The translations under genes and the position numbers were made by a program. Shown here piece by piece: positions 22,028-35,893 of a stretch of 64,000 bases of DNA. This DNA is from Molanna angustata (lineage: Eukaryota > Arthropoda > Insecta > Trichoptera > Molannidae), in the NCBI GenBank assembly GCA_963576475.1, contig OY754977.1, forward strand, positions 11,349,089-11,413,088, written 5' to 3'. Within the stretch, counting starts at the first letter, position 1. Each line of letters begins with the position of its first letter. Below the pieces are notes generated by a model. The model searched no databases, was not told where the DNA came from, and saw only the letters and a program-made list of their open reading frames with translations.

Positions 22028-22618
22028 GGGGCTGTGTTCAGATAGAACATTCGACGTCTAGTGTCGGATGTACCTGAAGTTGTAGATTATGGCGTTTATC
22101 ACACCAATCTCAATGAACGCATTCGAGCGGCGCGCCGCTCGAACGCCGCAGCGTTTCAATCTGAACGCAGCATCGGGCGTTTTAAATGTCAAATGTCATT
22201 TATCATACATGTGTCTTTTTAAGTTATATTTTTATCGAAAGACGACAATTGGGCAGTGGAGTAAATAATGCTCTCTGACATTTTATTGCAAACTTTTGAA
22301 TGATATTATTTTTAAATTAACCTTTTTGAATGCATATTGTCATCAGATATTAATAATACATATATATTATGTCAACTGACATAAAAGATACCACAGAAAC
22401 AAATAGAAGTCATCTTACCGTAGATAAAATAGATGTCAACTGATACTATAACTGTCAGAGCGTTTTTCACCCGACGATTATACAGAGCGTTTGGAGCGTA
22501 CACTCGACGTTCAATCTGAACTCGACAGAGTGTCTTTCAAGCGTCTGTTTCTGCTCCTTATGAACGCCTTAGATCGTCACTAAGTGCACTCGGCGTTCAT
22601 TGTGAACGCAGCCCAGAG
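22028..22618. mobile_element. MITE with GGGCTG termini, copy 1
   Basis: Termini GGGCTGTGTTCAGA and TGAACGCAGCCC. Interior blocks are TTCGAGCGGCGCGCCGCTCGAA, AACGCAGCATCGGGCGTTTT, CACAGAAACAAATAGAAGTC and CAGAGCGTTTTTCACCCGAC. The same blocks occur inverted at 44265-44773 and 57590-58308. It is non-coding. The superfamily is unknown because no clear target duplication is visible. Confidence 0.8.
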
Positions 22619-22979
22619 ATTCTTATACAATAAGTTGGCTGTGTTATTCCTTTAGCTTAGATATATGCGCATTGATTTGCACCCCAGGAATTTACTTGAT
22701 TACCGGTGAGGTATTAGTAGACACATGTAATACCATGGATTACACAGTAAATCGAGACGTGGTATTTCTTCCGAGATCATAAATTGTACACACAAGCCAT
22801 TCCACAAGAAGAATTGCGGAAGTGCTTAATTGAATATAATATGTGAGATTTTAGAAACAATTTATAAATTATTTTTATTTTCATCGCAATTTCCAACTGT
22901 GAAGTGTTTTTTACTAAAAGGATTTTCTAAAGTGCAAATATTTTCTTCGTATTTTTTTTTTATTTAAAATAATTATTAA

Positions 22980-23450
22980 CCGATATTATTAATTATATAC
23001 ACCAATAATTCAAGAAGGAAGAACATTTTGGAGAGATCGCTAAGAAGAATCTGTAATAGAACGATGTGTGACAGGGTCAGAAATGAGGACATATAAGGAA
23101 AGAATGTAGGATAAAGAAAGATGCTATTAATAGTATGAAAGTAAACACATTGAGATGGTTTAGCCACATGGGGAGAATGAATGAGGAACGCCTGACGAAA
23201 ATATACATTGCGGACAGGAATAGAATGAGAGGTCGGGGCCTCCCAAGGAAGGGATGGCACGTCCATGTGAACGGTATCTTGAAAGACGGAAATGTTAGAA
23301 GCGTGAACAACAGACGAACATGTATAAGACGATGTATGAATGTTGACGAGGCGATGAATGTATGTCAAGATAGAAGTAAGTGGCGTTTAGTTCTCTCTGC
23401 CTACCCCGTGAGGGACATGGCGTGATGGTATGTATATATGCATGTAAGAA
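22980..23450 (+). pseudogene. LINE-B 3' end, longer copy
   Basis: It starts about 23040 with a decayed CDRVRNEDI-like stretch. From 23135 it reads MKVNTLRWFSHMGRMNEER, LPRKGWHVHVNGILKDGNV, MNVDEAMNVCQDRSKWR and LSAYPVRDMA, then a stop at 23425 and GGTATGTATATATGCATG. This is the post-reverse-transcriptase part of a LINE protein. The LRWFSHMGRM motif is typical there. Confidence 0.82.
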
Positions 23451-23984
23451 CATTTTGATATTAATTATACTTGTTTTTATAATCGTGATTTTAAATTGTT
23501 CAAATATTTTCTTCATGTTTTTGATTCGTCTTTCAACGAAAAATGATAATCGTCATAGATTCTTTTTAGTCGAGATGATCTTTCCCGCTAAGAAAACGAG
23601 TGGGTTGTGGCCAACGCTATACCCCTTTCTACCAAGTAACTCCACAAAGTATTCGAATTTTGTATGGAAATTTTTTATGAAATGAGTTTGTTAAATTATT
23701 TTTTATTTAAATACTTTATTATGAAAACTTGACAATTCTTCAATGCCATTTTATGAAAGTGATGGTTTTTTTTAGAAATTTGAAAATAAATATATCAAAT
23801 CTAAGTTTCCTGACCTTGAGGTCACTTTGAAATATAAAACAGTCAAAAACATGAGAAGCACTGATCGAATATTCTTCAAAATCTATCTAAAGGGGTCTAA
23901 GGGGTATTAGATATACATATTTGCAAAATTTTAAAATAATCGAATGAGTACTTTAGTCTACATATAATCGATAAAGTCAAATAA
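23451..23984. other. No gene recognised
   Basis: Non-coding AT-rich sequence. It includes TCAAAATCTATCTAAAGGGG, of a kind common in degraded insect repeats. Confidence 0.4.
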
Positions 23985-24104
23985 ACACGCCTTTCCCACG
24001 AAATAAATGCTTGTGCTTAGGTGAACGAAATCGGTCGAGGCAGGATTTGAACTCGCGATAACTGGATTACTAGCCCAGCGCGCTAACCGCTCTGCCACCG
24101 ACTT
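23985..24104 (-). mobile_element. tRNA-derived SINE, family C
   Basis: The minus strand reads GTCGGTGGCAGAGCGGTTAGC (A-box-like TGGCAGAGCGG) and GCGAGTTCAAATCCTGCCTC (B-box GTTCAAATCC). The head resembles a Ser/Leu-type tRNA. The following body GACCGATTTCGTTCACC recurs at 44775-44878. The SINE body, not a tRNA 3' end, follows, so it is not a tRNA gene. Confidence 0.75.
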
Positions 24105-24361
24105 ATCTAATTATAAAGGACTTTTTTCTTGAGGAACAAAATAAGCAGCGCTATATTTGAAAATGACCCATAAAACAAATGCATTTGACATTGGTAGTAT
24201 GAATGTTTTCATCTCGAATTATTTGACAAATTGATCAAATTGAACAATTTTGTATTTCTTATAAATTTCATACAATATATATTACACGCGTTTCCGGCTG
24301 AGTGTTAATAAAATTTGAATTTTATTCGGCTAGATCGCTAGATGCAACAATAATATTTATT

Positions 24362-24426
24362 TGACAAACTTTTCTCACATCTCAATAGAGACGATCGTCT
24401 ATATTAAGATGTTAAAAAGTTTGTCA
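24362..24426. repeat. 65-bp palindrome of the CAATAGAGACGAAG family
   Basis: TGACAAACTTTT...ACATCTCAATAGAGACGATCGTCTATATTAAGATGT...AAAAGTTTGTCA: two arm ends of the fold-back family joined at a GATC centre without an interior. Confidence 0.75.
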
Positions 24427-24429
24427 GTA

Positions 24430-25020
24430 AAAATATTGAATAATTATTATTATTTTTATTTACTTGCTATATATTACCTATATCCGTCTCACTTTCTTTT
24501 GGTTGGTCTGTGATGAAATCAATCAGAATATGATTGTATGGAAGAATCTGGATAAAAACCCTGGCGCCTAATTGACTTCTCTCGTTTTACGAACACAATG
24601 ATCGTTGATTGCTTTTGCTTTCATAAAGAGATTAATAGATTGACGTCGCTTCGTACTACTACTATTATTATTTTTATAAGAGTCGATGGCCCTACTACCT
24701 CCTACGATTCCATGTTTGCCTGCTGGTATGTTAGTTTACAGATTCAAGTTTGACGCAGATTCAGGTATGAATGACGGTCTCGGTGGAGTGAATATAATAG
24801 AGACTAAAGCGCACAACACGGACGAGGGTTCAGGTTTTCACCGGGTTTTTCAACGCCGCGCCGTGGTAAAAAAATAGATTCTGTTTTTCGTAAAACAGAA
24901 ATCTGTAAAATTATTCGTTGCCGACGATTCAACATGGCGGCCGTTCGCGGTATCGCGATTAGCATATATACTTACTGCGGAAACATGATCAAGTAACAAT
25001 AGTTTAGATTTTTATATTGT
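24430..25020. other. No gene recognised
   Basis: It includes a less AT-rich stretch, about 24680-24960 (CTACTACCTCCTACGATTCC, GAACATGGCGGCCG-like). The 63-codon frame at 24686-24877 has no recognisable domain. A promoter or exon cannot be excluded. Confidence 0.35.
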
Positions 25021-25021
25021 A

Positions 25022-27789
<2,768 letters not shown>

Positions 27790-28035
27790 GCTTTTTCAAA
27801 ATATACCCTACCATACCATCACGGCATATCCCAAATTGCGGGGTAACCAACGACAGTTGTGCGAGTGTGCATTGCCTCATTTATTCACACTCCAGTCTCA
27901 TCTCACCTAAAAAGGCACTAAATTCAAAATGGGTGGTGAACCTCATTGCTGAACTATGTCAGATTTTATTGTTATCTGTGGTATTTTCGATTACCCGACA
28001 CTTACGGAACATCCGAAAACGGTCATAATAAAAAA
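27790..28035 (-). repeat. Repeat E, minus copy
   Basis: The minus strand shares TTCAGCAATGAGGTTCACCACCC, TTTGAATTTAGTGC and the end TACCCCGCAATTTGGGATATG, GTGATGGTATG with 43830-44185. The short 3' ends at 54085-54145 and 63215-63285 end the same way (GGGATATGCCGTTATGGTATG). The GATGGTATG terminus resembles the LINE-B terminus, so it may be a SINE that uses LINE-B. Confidence 0.6.
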
Positions 28036-28317
28036 AAGAGAAAGCACTTTTCTAAGCCGGTCCTTTCAAAATATGAATCTTTAGCGAAACGCGTTATTGG
28101 TCAATATTTTTAAATTAGTGGAAAAAAATTAAATATTTGTGTTATTTTTACTTGTTTTAAAGCACTTAGTAATAATAGAATTTCACAATGTGAAATTTTC
28201 TAATGTTTTCCTATACTAATGCATCCATAGAGGTTTTTTGGTCATCACTTTTGAAATACCTACCTACCTTTTTAATTTAATTTTTTTATTTTCATTTGTT
28301 GGTAAATTCACAGAATA

Positions 28318-28549
28318 TATTTATTTATTTATTTAATTTTGCTTCTCGGGCAACTAACAGGTACTATGTCAAATATTAATTTGACACGCACCCAATAACT
28401 AGTTGCTACATGCTGGAGACTTACGATATTAATCGTCTCACAGATCCAGACTGAAAATACAATTAAAAACTGTGTCTCATCCGAGAATCGAACCCGGGAC
28501 CTTTGGATCAGCAGTCAGATACCCAACCAACTGAGCCACGAAGGCCGAC
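28318..28549 (-). mobile_element. tRNA-derived SINE, family B
   Basis: On the minus strand the head reads GTCGGCCTTCGTGGCTCAGTT (A box TGGCTCAGTTGG), then CCCGGGTTCGATTCTCGG with a full B box GGTTCGATTC. Body: TTAATTGTATTTTCAG, GAGACGATTAATATCGTAAG, AGCAACTAGTTATTGGGTGC, CTGTTAGTTGCCCGAGAAGC. It ends in an A/T-rich tail. Copies or fragments are at 57415, 59225, 59695 and 63030. The tRNA part is followed by SINE body, so it is not a tRNA gene. Confidence 0.88.
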
Positions 28550-28944
28550 AAAACATTGTGCACATAATCCTTTAAATATAAATGCATCCAATTACGAATT
28601 TACACGTGAAATATTACATATTTTATGCTTGGTACAAAAAGTATTAACATTAAAAATAATCAATAAATTGCCTTATGGCAATAAACCTGCCTTTGTACAC
28701 ATGTACATAAATTATATAAATAAATAAATAAATACTAAAGTGATAGATAAAATAATAACAAATTAATTGAACAATAAAGTAAGCGAGTTGAAAAATAAAT
28801 ATAATAATTAAATAGAAAACAAATCATAATAAATTAAATAGTAAATAAAATAAATTGAAGAATCCAGATGCACATTTTTCAAAACTTAAGTAAGATATTT
28901 CATCATATATAAACGATGTGAAAAATCATCGCGATATCAAAATT
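28550..28944. other. AT-rich, no gene
   Basis: TTGCCTTATGGCAATAAACC at about 28668 is like a sequence at 39062-39085 (AATTGCCTAATGGCAATAAG), then A/T runs. Both may be ends of one LINE or SINE family. Confidence 0.4.
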
Positions 28945-29115
28945 CCATTGATAAGGGACCTCAATAAGAAGGCATAATTGGTTAAAGTTGCGCAAGCGAT
29001 GACAGTTTGTAAGCCCTGTAGGTGCCTTGAGTTCCTGGTAGTTCTGTAATCTTCCAACTTTGTCTGTATTGAGATGTTAAAAAAATGTTAAAAAATATCA
29101 TTGACTCCCGACAGG
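28945..29115 (-). mobile_element. Fold-back MITE, right half (CAATAGAGACGAAG family)
   Basis: It contains GGCATAATTGGTTAAAGTTG, GCCCTGTAGGTGCCTTGAG, CTGTATTGAGATGTT and GACTCCCGACAGGTAAAAAA, in the order of the right half of the 34325 copy. Confidence 0.7.
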
Positions 29116-29119
29116 TAAA

Positions 29120-30100
29120 AAAATCCACAAAAAAAAAACAACAAAAAAAATAATAAAAAAAAACAACTTAAAAAAAATATTCCATATAAAAAAATCGAGT
29201 TACGCTGAAATTAATATTCAGTTATATTATCATGGCCTGCTGCTCTGGGTATCTGTTTGATTTAATATAGATATGGTTTCTCACAGATCTAGGAATAACA
29301 TAGACAGTGCACCAGGACAATTCACTCGTGAATTTGGACATGATGTACATCTTCTATGTAGAGCGGGTTCCTAAGAAAGATCCATAAAATTATCTCTCAC
29401 TATAATTTTCACATCAGACGAAACCTCCCATTTAGATAACATCGTTATTTTCAGATCAGTATCTCTTAATCGAATATCTATCAATGTCGTTCAATCGCAA
29501 CTCACTATGTTGTATCCTGATTTATTCCCGGCAGCAAAACAAGGCGCACGTGACTCGGTATATGAAACAAAGGAACGAATCCAGTCATTGATCTTCGATA
29601 AACCAAGGACTGTATAAAAGATGTACCTCGGTGGATAGGAACAAAGAGAAATTATTCTTTGTATCTCTCTCCTGCCAGCAGCTTCCTGAACAGATAGATC
29701 TTAGGTACGAATCTAGATCGTGCAGTAGCCGCGGTCATTATCATAAAAAGCTCAAATGTTGAAATTGTGCTGTAGGTTCGTTCCGCGTTCGGAGGTATTG
29801 CATTATTGAACACAGGGCAGAAATAAAATTACCTATATCTTTTGAGTGTATTCAATTATTTCTTTAATGGTTCTATTATTTGATTTACTGATAATTACAA
29901 TATTGTGAACGCACGTGAAAAACGAAAAATTTTTTAATGGATCTGGATTACTTATCTCTGGAGTTTCAAGAACTGTGTCAAAAGAATGTGACATTAGAAA
30001 GAGATCTTGCATCGATATCGTTTGAATTGTATAGAGCCAATAAAGCGACTCAATGTGAAGCGTTGAGATGTGCGCAGTGCATATTTATACATACATATCA
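29120..30100. other. No gene recognised
   Basis: Starts with A-rich runs. The rest, including a 29560-29780 stretch of more balanced composition, has no recognisable feature. Confidence 0.4.
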
Positions 30101-31030
30101 ATAACAAAATATGAACTATGATCTGTGTTGGGACCATTAATATTTATTCTCTATATCAATTATATTATTTCAGTCATAACTGTGTGAAAAATAAGATCAT
30201 TCGCAGATGATGCATTAATCTATATTTCAGGAGGAGTTTTTAATAACATAATAGATTAAATGAATGAACCTCTGGAAAAATATCTCAAACTGGTTATAAA
30301 TAAATAGATTAAATTTAAATGTAAAAAAAAAATATTTGTATGATATAATAGCAAACAAAAGATTTGGTGAATCGAAAAATGTAATTATTGATAGTAAAAT
30401 TATCCAAAAAGTAAGCGATATCAAATACATACCTTGGAATTAATATTGATTCAAAAATAAAATTCACATAAAACACGGAACTAGGTCGTTATCATAAAAT
30501 GTCAAAAGGTGTCATTGCTTGGCAGAATGAGAAAATACATAGATAACCTTTGTCTAAATGCTTTAAGAGTACTACATCATAACAGGCGTTCAGCCTAGAG
30601 AGATAGATAAATTTCAATATTTTTATTATGTATGTAGGTATACTCTCCCTACATAGGTATACTTTTGAAATGTACTGTATTGAAATATGTAAATGAAATA
30701 AAAAAAAATAAAGCGATAATAGAATCACACATTTCCTACTGTCCTACGATATTATTTTTAAGTAATGAAACTGAAATAATAAAAATCCATCTAATACAAA
30801 ACTGAGTTATCAGAATTGTTTTAAATTGTAATAACATTATACATAAAATGTTGAAAAATAATTTAATCCATAATCTTTCATATTTTAATCCATCATTTCA
30901 TGTTTTTATATATAAAATGTTTCATGGCGTTATACAAAAATAATCTCAAAACCAAAATTAGATATAAAAAGAAATATCACTCTCTATGACACAAGAAACA
31001 GAAAAGATATTAGATTAGACAAACGAAATA
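30100..31030 (+). pseudogene. LINE reverse transcriptase remnant (Jockey/CR1-like)
   Basis: The plus strand reads SVLGPLIFILYINYI and then, after a stop, RSFADDALIYISGG. These are reverse transcriptase blocks 4 and 5, with the FADD box at 30200-30211. Further on are a YLGINID-like stretch near 30430 and GRMRKYIDNLCLNALRV near 30520. Many stops and shifts show an old, dead copy. The last third (to about 31030) fits the divergent C-terminal region by position only. Confidence 0.7.
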
Positions 31031-31104
31031 ATGTCTCAACGCAGAATTGTCTAATGTAAAATGGGTTTGTGAATTATATGAAAGCATTCCGAGGAATCGA
31101 ATAT

Positions 31105-31497
31105 TTTTATTATTGCATATGCGCAAACATTGGATTCTTTTCCCTGTCGGGAGCCAAAGGTATTTTTTAACAGATTTTTAATTATCTCAATAGAGACGAA
31201 GTTGGAATATTTACTGTAGGAGAACCGGGAAATCAAGGCACCTACAGGGATTACGACCTGCCATCGGCTGGTTTACGTGATCACTTTATGCGCTTGCGCA
31301 ACGTTCACCAATTATGCCTTTTTAATGAGATCCCTATCAATTCAATTTTGAAAGTTCTATATATTGTAATACTGAAATTCTTTTCGCTTGAAAATAAGGA
31401 ATTTTTACTACAGCCATCTATGTGTGAAATTATGAACAACATTCTTATTATTTTATTTTATTTATTTTTGTTGTAACGCCATCTATTGAGAGAATTG
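31105..31497 (+). mobile_element. Fold-back MITE long arm, + orientation
   Basis: It runs GCATATGCGCAAACATTGG, CCCTGTCGGGAGCC, ATCTCAATAGAGACGAAGTT, ACCAATTATGCCTTTTTAAT, AATTCAATTTTGAAAGTTC, to CGCCATCTATTGAGAGAATT. The same sequence in reverse, nearly base for base, is at 34325-34655. The two arms could bound one large fold-back structure about 3.5 kb long, or be two insertions. Confidence 0.8.
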
Positions 31498-32391
31498 GTT
31501 TTTTTTTCAGTCCGAGGGACATTAATGAGGTTAAAAGTTTTGTCTTTTTTAAGAAAAATGTGTTTAATATATTATGAAAATTTGAAATAATTGTTTATAT
31601 GTTGCTATGGATTAGGCTATGTATTGTAATATATAGATCTATTAAAATAAGTTAATAAAAATTCCTCTGTTGAATTGAAACCTACTACAAAAAGAAGATG
31701 TCCTCAGGAGAAAGGCATATTAGTATACGTTGTATCTAGTATCATTATCGTGAGAAACCTCAGTGTAGTCAATTACCATTCTTCATTTGCGGTATATTAG
31801 GAGTGCAGAAAATTACAGTGATACTGTTAATGACTCTCTTCGGCGCCGAATCATGCCTGGTGCATTGTCTATTGCAAAATAATAAATAACCTTACATCGC
31901 AGTTACCGTAAGATTTATCATCTAGTAAATATAATCTGTCTCGTAATAAACTAAGGATCTTTCTCATAGAAATGGAGCTCGATATTAATGGCTGACAGCT
32001 TGTAATATGTGATATACTTATCATCAATATAGTATCATATTTTAGCTGTCTGCCTCTTTTTTCCGTTTATATCCCAACTCGTATGTGCACACTGAATGGG
32101 TTTGCTCTCCTCGTCATTTGATTTTATACTCTTTTGTCCTGTAAAATGTCACCCATGGCATGTCTCTTTCCATTGGTCATCCTCCGGAGGTTAGCTGAGT
32201 AAGATCCATGGAGATTGCATTGTTCATTATGCGTTATGGTGCTCTACGTCCAACCTTCTTGAACCATCTCAATTGTGCTTAAATGATATGAATCTCTAAA
32301 ATAATCAAATCTGTTAATATCATATCGATTTTTTTAAACCTTTTATTAAAAATTCAATCAAAATTCCAATTTTTTAGACCGTGACAGCATT
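31498..32391. other. No gene recognised
   Basis: Non-coding. No family shared with the rest of the window was seen. Confidence 0.4.
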
Positions 32392-32640
32392 AATAATAAT
32401 AATAATAAGTTATTTGTATAGCGCCGTTTAATGATTCGAGATCATACCATGGGCGCTGATAATTTAATGTTGTGTTGCTCTCTGAAACAAAGCTGTTTTT
32501 AGTCCTTTTAGTGAAAGTGCTCTTGCTTTGAGCACTGCGGACATCTAGAGGCAGTGAATTCCACTTAATAGGACCACTCACACTAAAGCATCGGACATAG
32601 TAAGCCGCTTTGTTGACTCTGTCCAACTCCTTTAAGGAAT
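32392..32640 (-). pseudogene. CR1/L2-like LINE 3' end, second copy
   Basis: The minus frame reads RCFSVSGPIKWNSLPLDVRS, the GPxxWNxLPxxxR block of CR1/L2-group C-termini. It is followed by GGCGCTATACAAATAACTT and a TTATTATTATTATTA tail, the same 3' end as 12290-12770. Confidence 0.72.
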
Positions 32641-32837
32641 CGTTACTCTGTGATCCAGACGACCTGAGTATGAGATGCCTCCCAGAGAGTTCTCTTCTCT
32701 GTCACAGCTCTTGTAGCATTATAAAAGTTTACGAAAAAAGAAGAAATCATCGGATGTCTACGAAAAAGTAATCAACTCCAAGTTCACGCACTTTTTTAAC
32801 ACATGTAATATTAATATTATGAAGTCGATCGGACTTA

Positions 32838-33564
32838 CGCTACGTCCTACGTAGGCGATTCAAAGCGAACGCGATTGCGAAGCGATGCGGTGCGGATACA
32901 AGCGAATTCAATGCGATGCGGTGCGACGCGGCGGCTCTGTCCTACGTGTGCGCGAATCGTTTCCTCTGCCGCTAGCTACTGTCATGGATGTACGTATATA
33001 AAATACTCAAGAAGTATGTACAGCAGAGAAGTGAAACTAATATTGTGTACTGAGAGAGGCATATTTATAGGGGATATCACAATATGTATGAAGAATTACG
33101 TGATCTTGAATTAATAAATGAGACTGAATTTACATCTTTCCAGGAAACATATCAACATTTGACATTCGTGCAAGCGAGAGAAAACTTTGTGTGTTTTGAA
33201 CAACATCCTAGTGTAAAATAGCAATAATAAATAAATGTGTTTACTTGTAGTCCCATTTATTTTTGCCAAATCCTAAAATTCAAGGTTCGATAATAATAAT
33301 TCTTTTGTCCCATAATATGGGACGTTCATGGACAGAAATTAAAATTTCTGTTTCTGACATGTCAAAAAACAATGGCGCCGCTATCAATTCGCGCGAAAAT
33401 ATCAAACCAACTGATCGCGTTCGCTTCGTATCGCGCCGCGCCGCATGGAAACCAACTCGCGGTCGGTAACGTAGGACACTTCCATAGTTAACGACTGTTT
33501 GTTATTTTCGTGCCGCGCCGCGCCGCTTCGCATTCGCTTTGAATCGCCTACGTAGGACGTCGCG
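32838..33564. mobile_element. Harbinger-like MITE with TTA target duplications
   Basis: The left end CGCTACGTCCTACGTAGGCG and right end CGCCTACGTAGGACGTCGCG are inverted repeats that continue through TTCAAAGCGAA. TTA flanks both (32835-32837, 33565-33567). TTA (TWA) duplications are characteristic of PIF/Harbinger. The subterminal regions are rich in GCGATGCGGTGCG-type and GCGCCGCGCCGC motifs, strikingly unlike the AT-rich surroundings. The 727 bp hold no transposase. Confidence 0.8.
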
Positions 33565-33829
33565 TTACAGTTTGGCTTTTAAAGAGGTCACAATTTTTTA
33601 TAGTACCCCATAAGGAAACATCATAACGAAACTCAAAATGTGCACTCTCCACATGATACCCGTTGAGAAATCGATGTAAAAAATATGTTTATAAATCGTG
33701 AAATCACGAACGTAGAAATAACGATTTTTTCTTCGTTGTAACAAATTTAATAAGACTATGAACTTCGTGGAAAAATGTACGATCGATTAAAAATGACAAA
33801 ATATTATACATTCGAATATTTTTTAAAAT

Positions 33830-33960
33830 TTGCATTTACGCAAACATTGGATTTTGCCCTGTCGGGAGTCCATGATATTTTTGACATTTTTTTAACATCT
33901 CAATAGAGACATAGTTGGAATATTATAGAAGAATCAGGAACTCAAGGCACCTAATTAACA
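33830..33960 (+). mobile_element. Fold-back MITE fragment
   Basis: Left arm only: CGCAAACATTGGATTTTGCC, CTGTCGGGAGTCC, CATCTCAATAGAGACATAGT, AGGAACTCAAGGCACCTAA. Confidence 0.72.
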
Positions 33961-33984
33961 GTTTCTGTTTAAACTATTAATGGA

Positions 33985-34196
33985 GTAATCGAATATTTTT
34001 ATTATTGCATATGCGTAAACATTGGATTTTTTTCCATGTCGGGAGTCAAATATATTTTAACAGATTTTTAATTATCTCAATAGAGACGAAGTTGGAATAT
34101 TTAATAATTAAAAATCTTTAAAAAATATCTTTGACTCCCGACAGGGAAAAAAATCCAATGTTTGCGCATATGCAATAATAAAAATATTCGATTACT
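33985..34196. repeat. 212-bp near-perfect hairpin of the same family
   Basis: The left arm (TTTTTATTATTGCATATGCG, GTCGGGAGTC, TTAATTATCTCAATAGAGAC) is followed within a few bases by its inverted copy (TTTGACTCCCGACAGGG, CGCATATGCAATAATAAAAA). The inner half of the full-length element is absent on the right. Confidence 0.85.
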
Positions 34197-34324
34197 TACA
34201 CATTGGTACAAGTAGGTAAATAAGACAAAAATGACCTTATAAGTCTGGCGCAATTCAGGGGTGACTTCTATGCGAAAAGTGCATTGTCACCTCAGATATA
34301 AGAATTGTAGCTTTCATTATTTAC

Positions 34325-34655
34325 AAAAAAACCAATTCTCTCAATAGATGGCGTTACAACAAAATAAATAAAAAATAATAAGATTGTTGTTCATAATTTC
34401 ACCCATAGATTGGCTGTAGTAAAAATTCCTTATTTTCAAGCGAAAAGAATTTCAGTATTACAATATATAGAACTTTCAAAATTGAATTGATAGGGATCTC
34501 ATTAAAAAAAGGCATAATTGGTGAACGTTGCGCAAGTGCATAAAGTGATCACGTAAACCAGCCGATGACAGGTCGTAAGCCCTGTAGGTGCCTTGATTTC
34601 CCGGTTCTCCTACAATAAATATTCCAACTTCGTCTCTATTGAGATAATTAAAAAT
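34325..34655 (-). mobile_element. Fold-back MITE long arm, - orientation
   Basis: Reverse complement of 31105-31497: CAATAGATGGCGTTACAAC, GAACTTTCAAAATTGAATTG, AAGGCATAATTGGTGAACGT, AACTTCGTCTCTATTGAGAT. Confidence 0.8.
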
Positions 34656-34662
34656 CTATTGA

Positions 34663-35126
34663 TGGAGTCATTACAAACATTATTTAACGATATTAAATCT
34701 TTACAACACGTATCAACCGAAGCAATAAATATCAAAAAGTAATTTCCTTGATAAATTTACGGTAATTTAAATTTATTGAAGATTTCGCATATTGACATCC
34801 AATTATAAAAATAAATTTAATATATATAGGTCTTTGCATATATACTTAATTAAACAATATAATATTTTTGACATTTTTTTAACATCTCAATAGAGACGAA
34901 GTTGGACGAAGACGAAGCGCATAAAGTGATCACGTAAACCAGCCGATAATAGGACGCAAACCCTGCAGAATTTCATGTCAATATGCGAAATCTTCAATGA
35001 ATTTAAATTACAGTAAATTTATCAAGGAAATTACTTCGTCTTTTGACATTTATTGCTTCGGTTGATAATTGTTGTAAATATTAAAGATCGTAAAATAATG
35101 TTTGTAATGACTCCATTAAAAGTTTA
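34663..35126. mobile_element. Palindromic MITE split by a fold-back fragment
   Basis: Arms 34663-34797 and about 34974-35126 are inverted copies (GGAGTCATTACAAACATTAT, CAACCGAAGCAATAAAT, TTTCCTTGATAAATTTAC, GAAGATTTCGCATATTGACA). Between them at about 34855-34972 lies a fragment of the CAATAGAGACGAAG family (CATCTCAATAGAGACGAAGT, GATCACGTAAACCAGCCGAT). The second family therefore inserted into the spacer of the first. Confidence 0.72.
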
Positions 35127-35214
35127 TACATAAACCGTTAATTATTTTAGATGAAATTTTATTGATATCAGAATGATTATTTAGCCTTTAACAAAATATG
35201 GTTTGTACAATGTA

Positions 35215-35312
35215 CATGCATAACATCGCGCCATATACCTGTTATTGAAGTAGGCGGAGAGAACCGAGCGCCTTAAAATTTTATATAGGTATGAATACAT
35301 TCATCGCCTCAT
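35215..35312 (-). pseudogene. LINE-B 3' end fragment
   Basis: AACATCGCGCCATATACCTG and GGCGGAGAGAACCGAGCGCC match the end of the LINE-B coding region in reverse. Only the terminal 100 bp remain. Confidence 0.65.
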
Positions 35313-35893
35313 TTATTTTTATTTATTTTATTTATTTATTCATGTCTGACAAATATTGATACACTTATAATTCGTATTATTATTAAAATATACATATATT
35401 ATACAGTGATGCAGAAAGCAGTGTCATTAAGGTGTTTTAATCACCATCAAACTAGGCAAAGCCTGTGTCTTGATGGCTATTTCTTTCGCATAAAATTATG
35501 AATACAGTATAAGCATACACATATTAACACAATACAATTGTATAAAAATATTTAAGAAAAAAAATACTAAAATACTATAAAATATAATGGCTTTTTAACA
35601 ATCATATAAACATATTTAAAAAATTTTAAAAAATCTTCAAAAAAAAAAAAAAATATTGAAAAAATGATAAAAACATGATGGCTATTTCTTTCGTATAAAA
35701 TTATGAATACAATACACATATTAACACAATAAAATTATATATAATATTAAAAAGATAACTAAAATGATTGTTTAAATAGTATAAAATATAATGGCTACAA
35801 TAATATAAAATTATTAAAAAGAAAAGATTATTAAAAGAAAAGATTTACAATCTTACATATTTTCATACATACTCATTTAATATTAACACGTCT
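35313..35893. repeat. A/T-rich LINE-tail-like DNA with internal repeat
   Basis: Starts TTTATTTTTATTTATTTTAT, like the minus-strand 3' tails at 21.3, 60.2 and 61.1 kb. GATGGCTATTTCTTTCGTAT and its surroundings occur twice (about 35470 and 35677), an imperfect direct duplication of about 200 bp. Confidence 0.5.

Noticed and set aside
28480..28549. tRNA gene on the minus strand
   Set aside because: A and B boxes are good, but the acceptor stem does not close and a SINE body follows. The same unit recurs at 59.4 kb.
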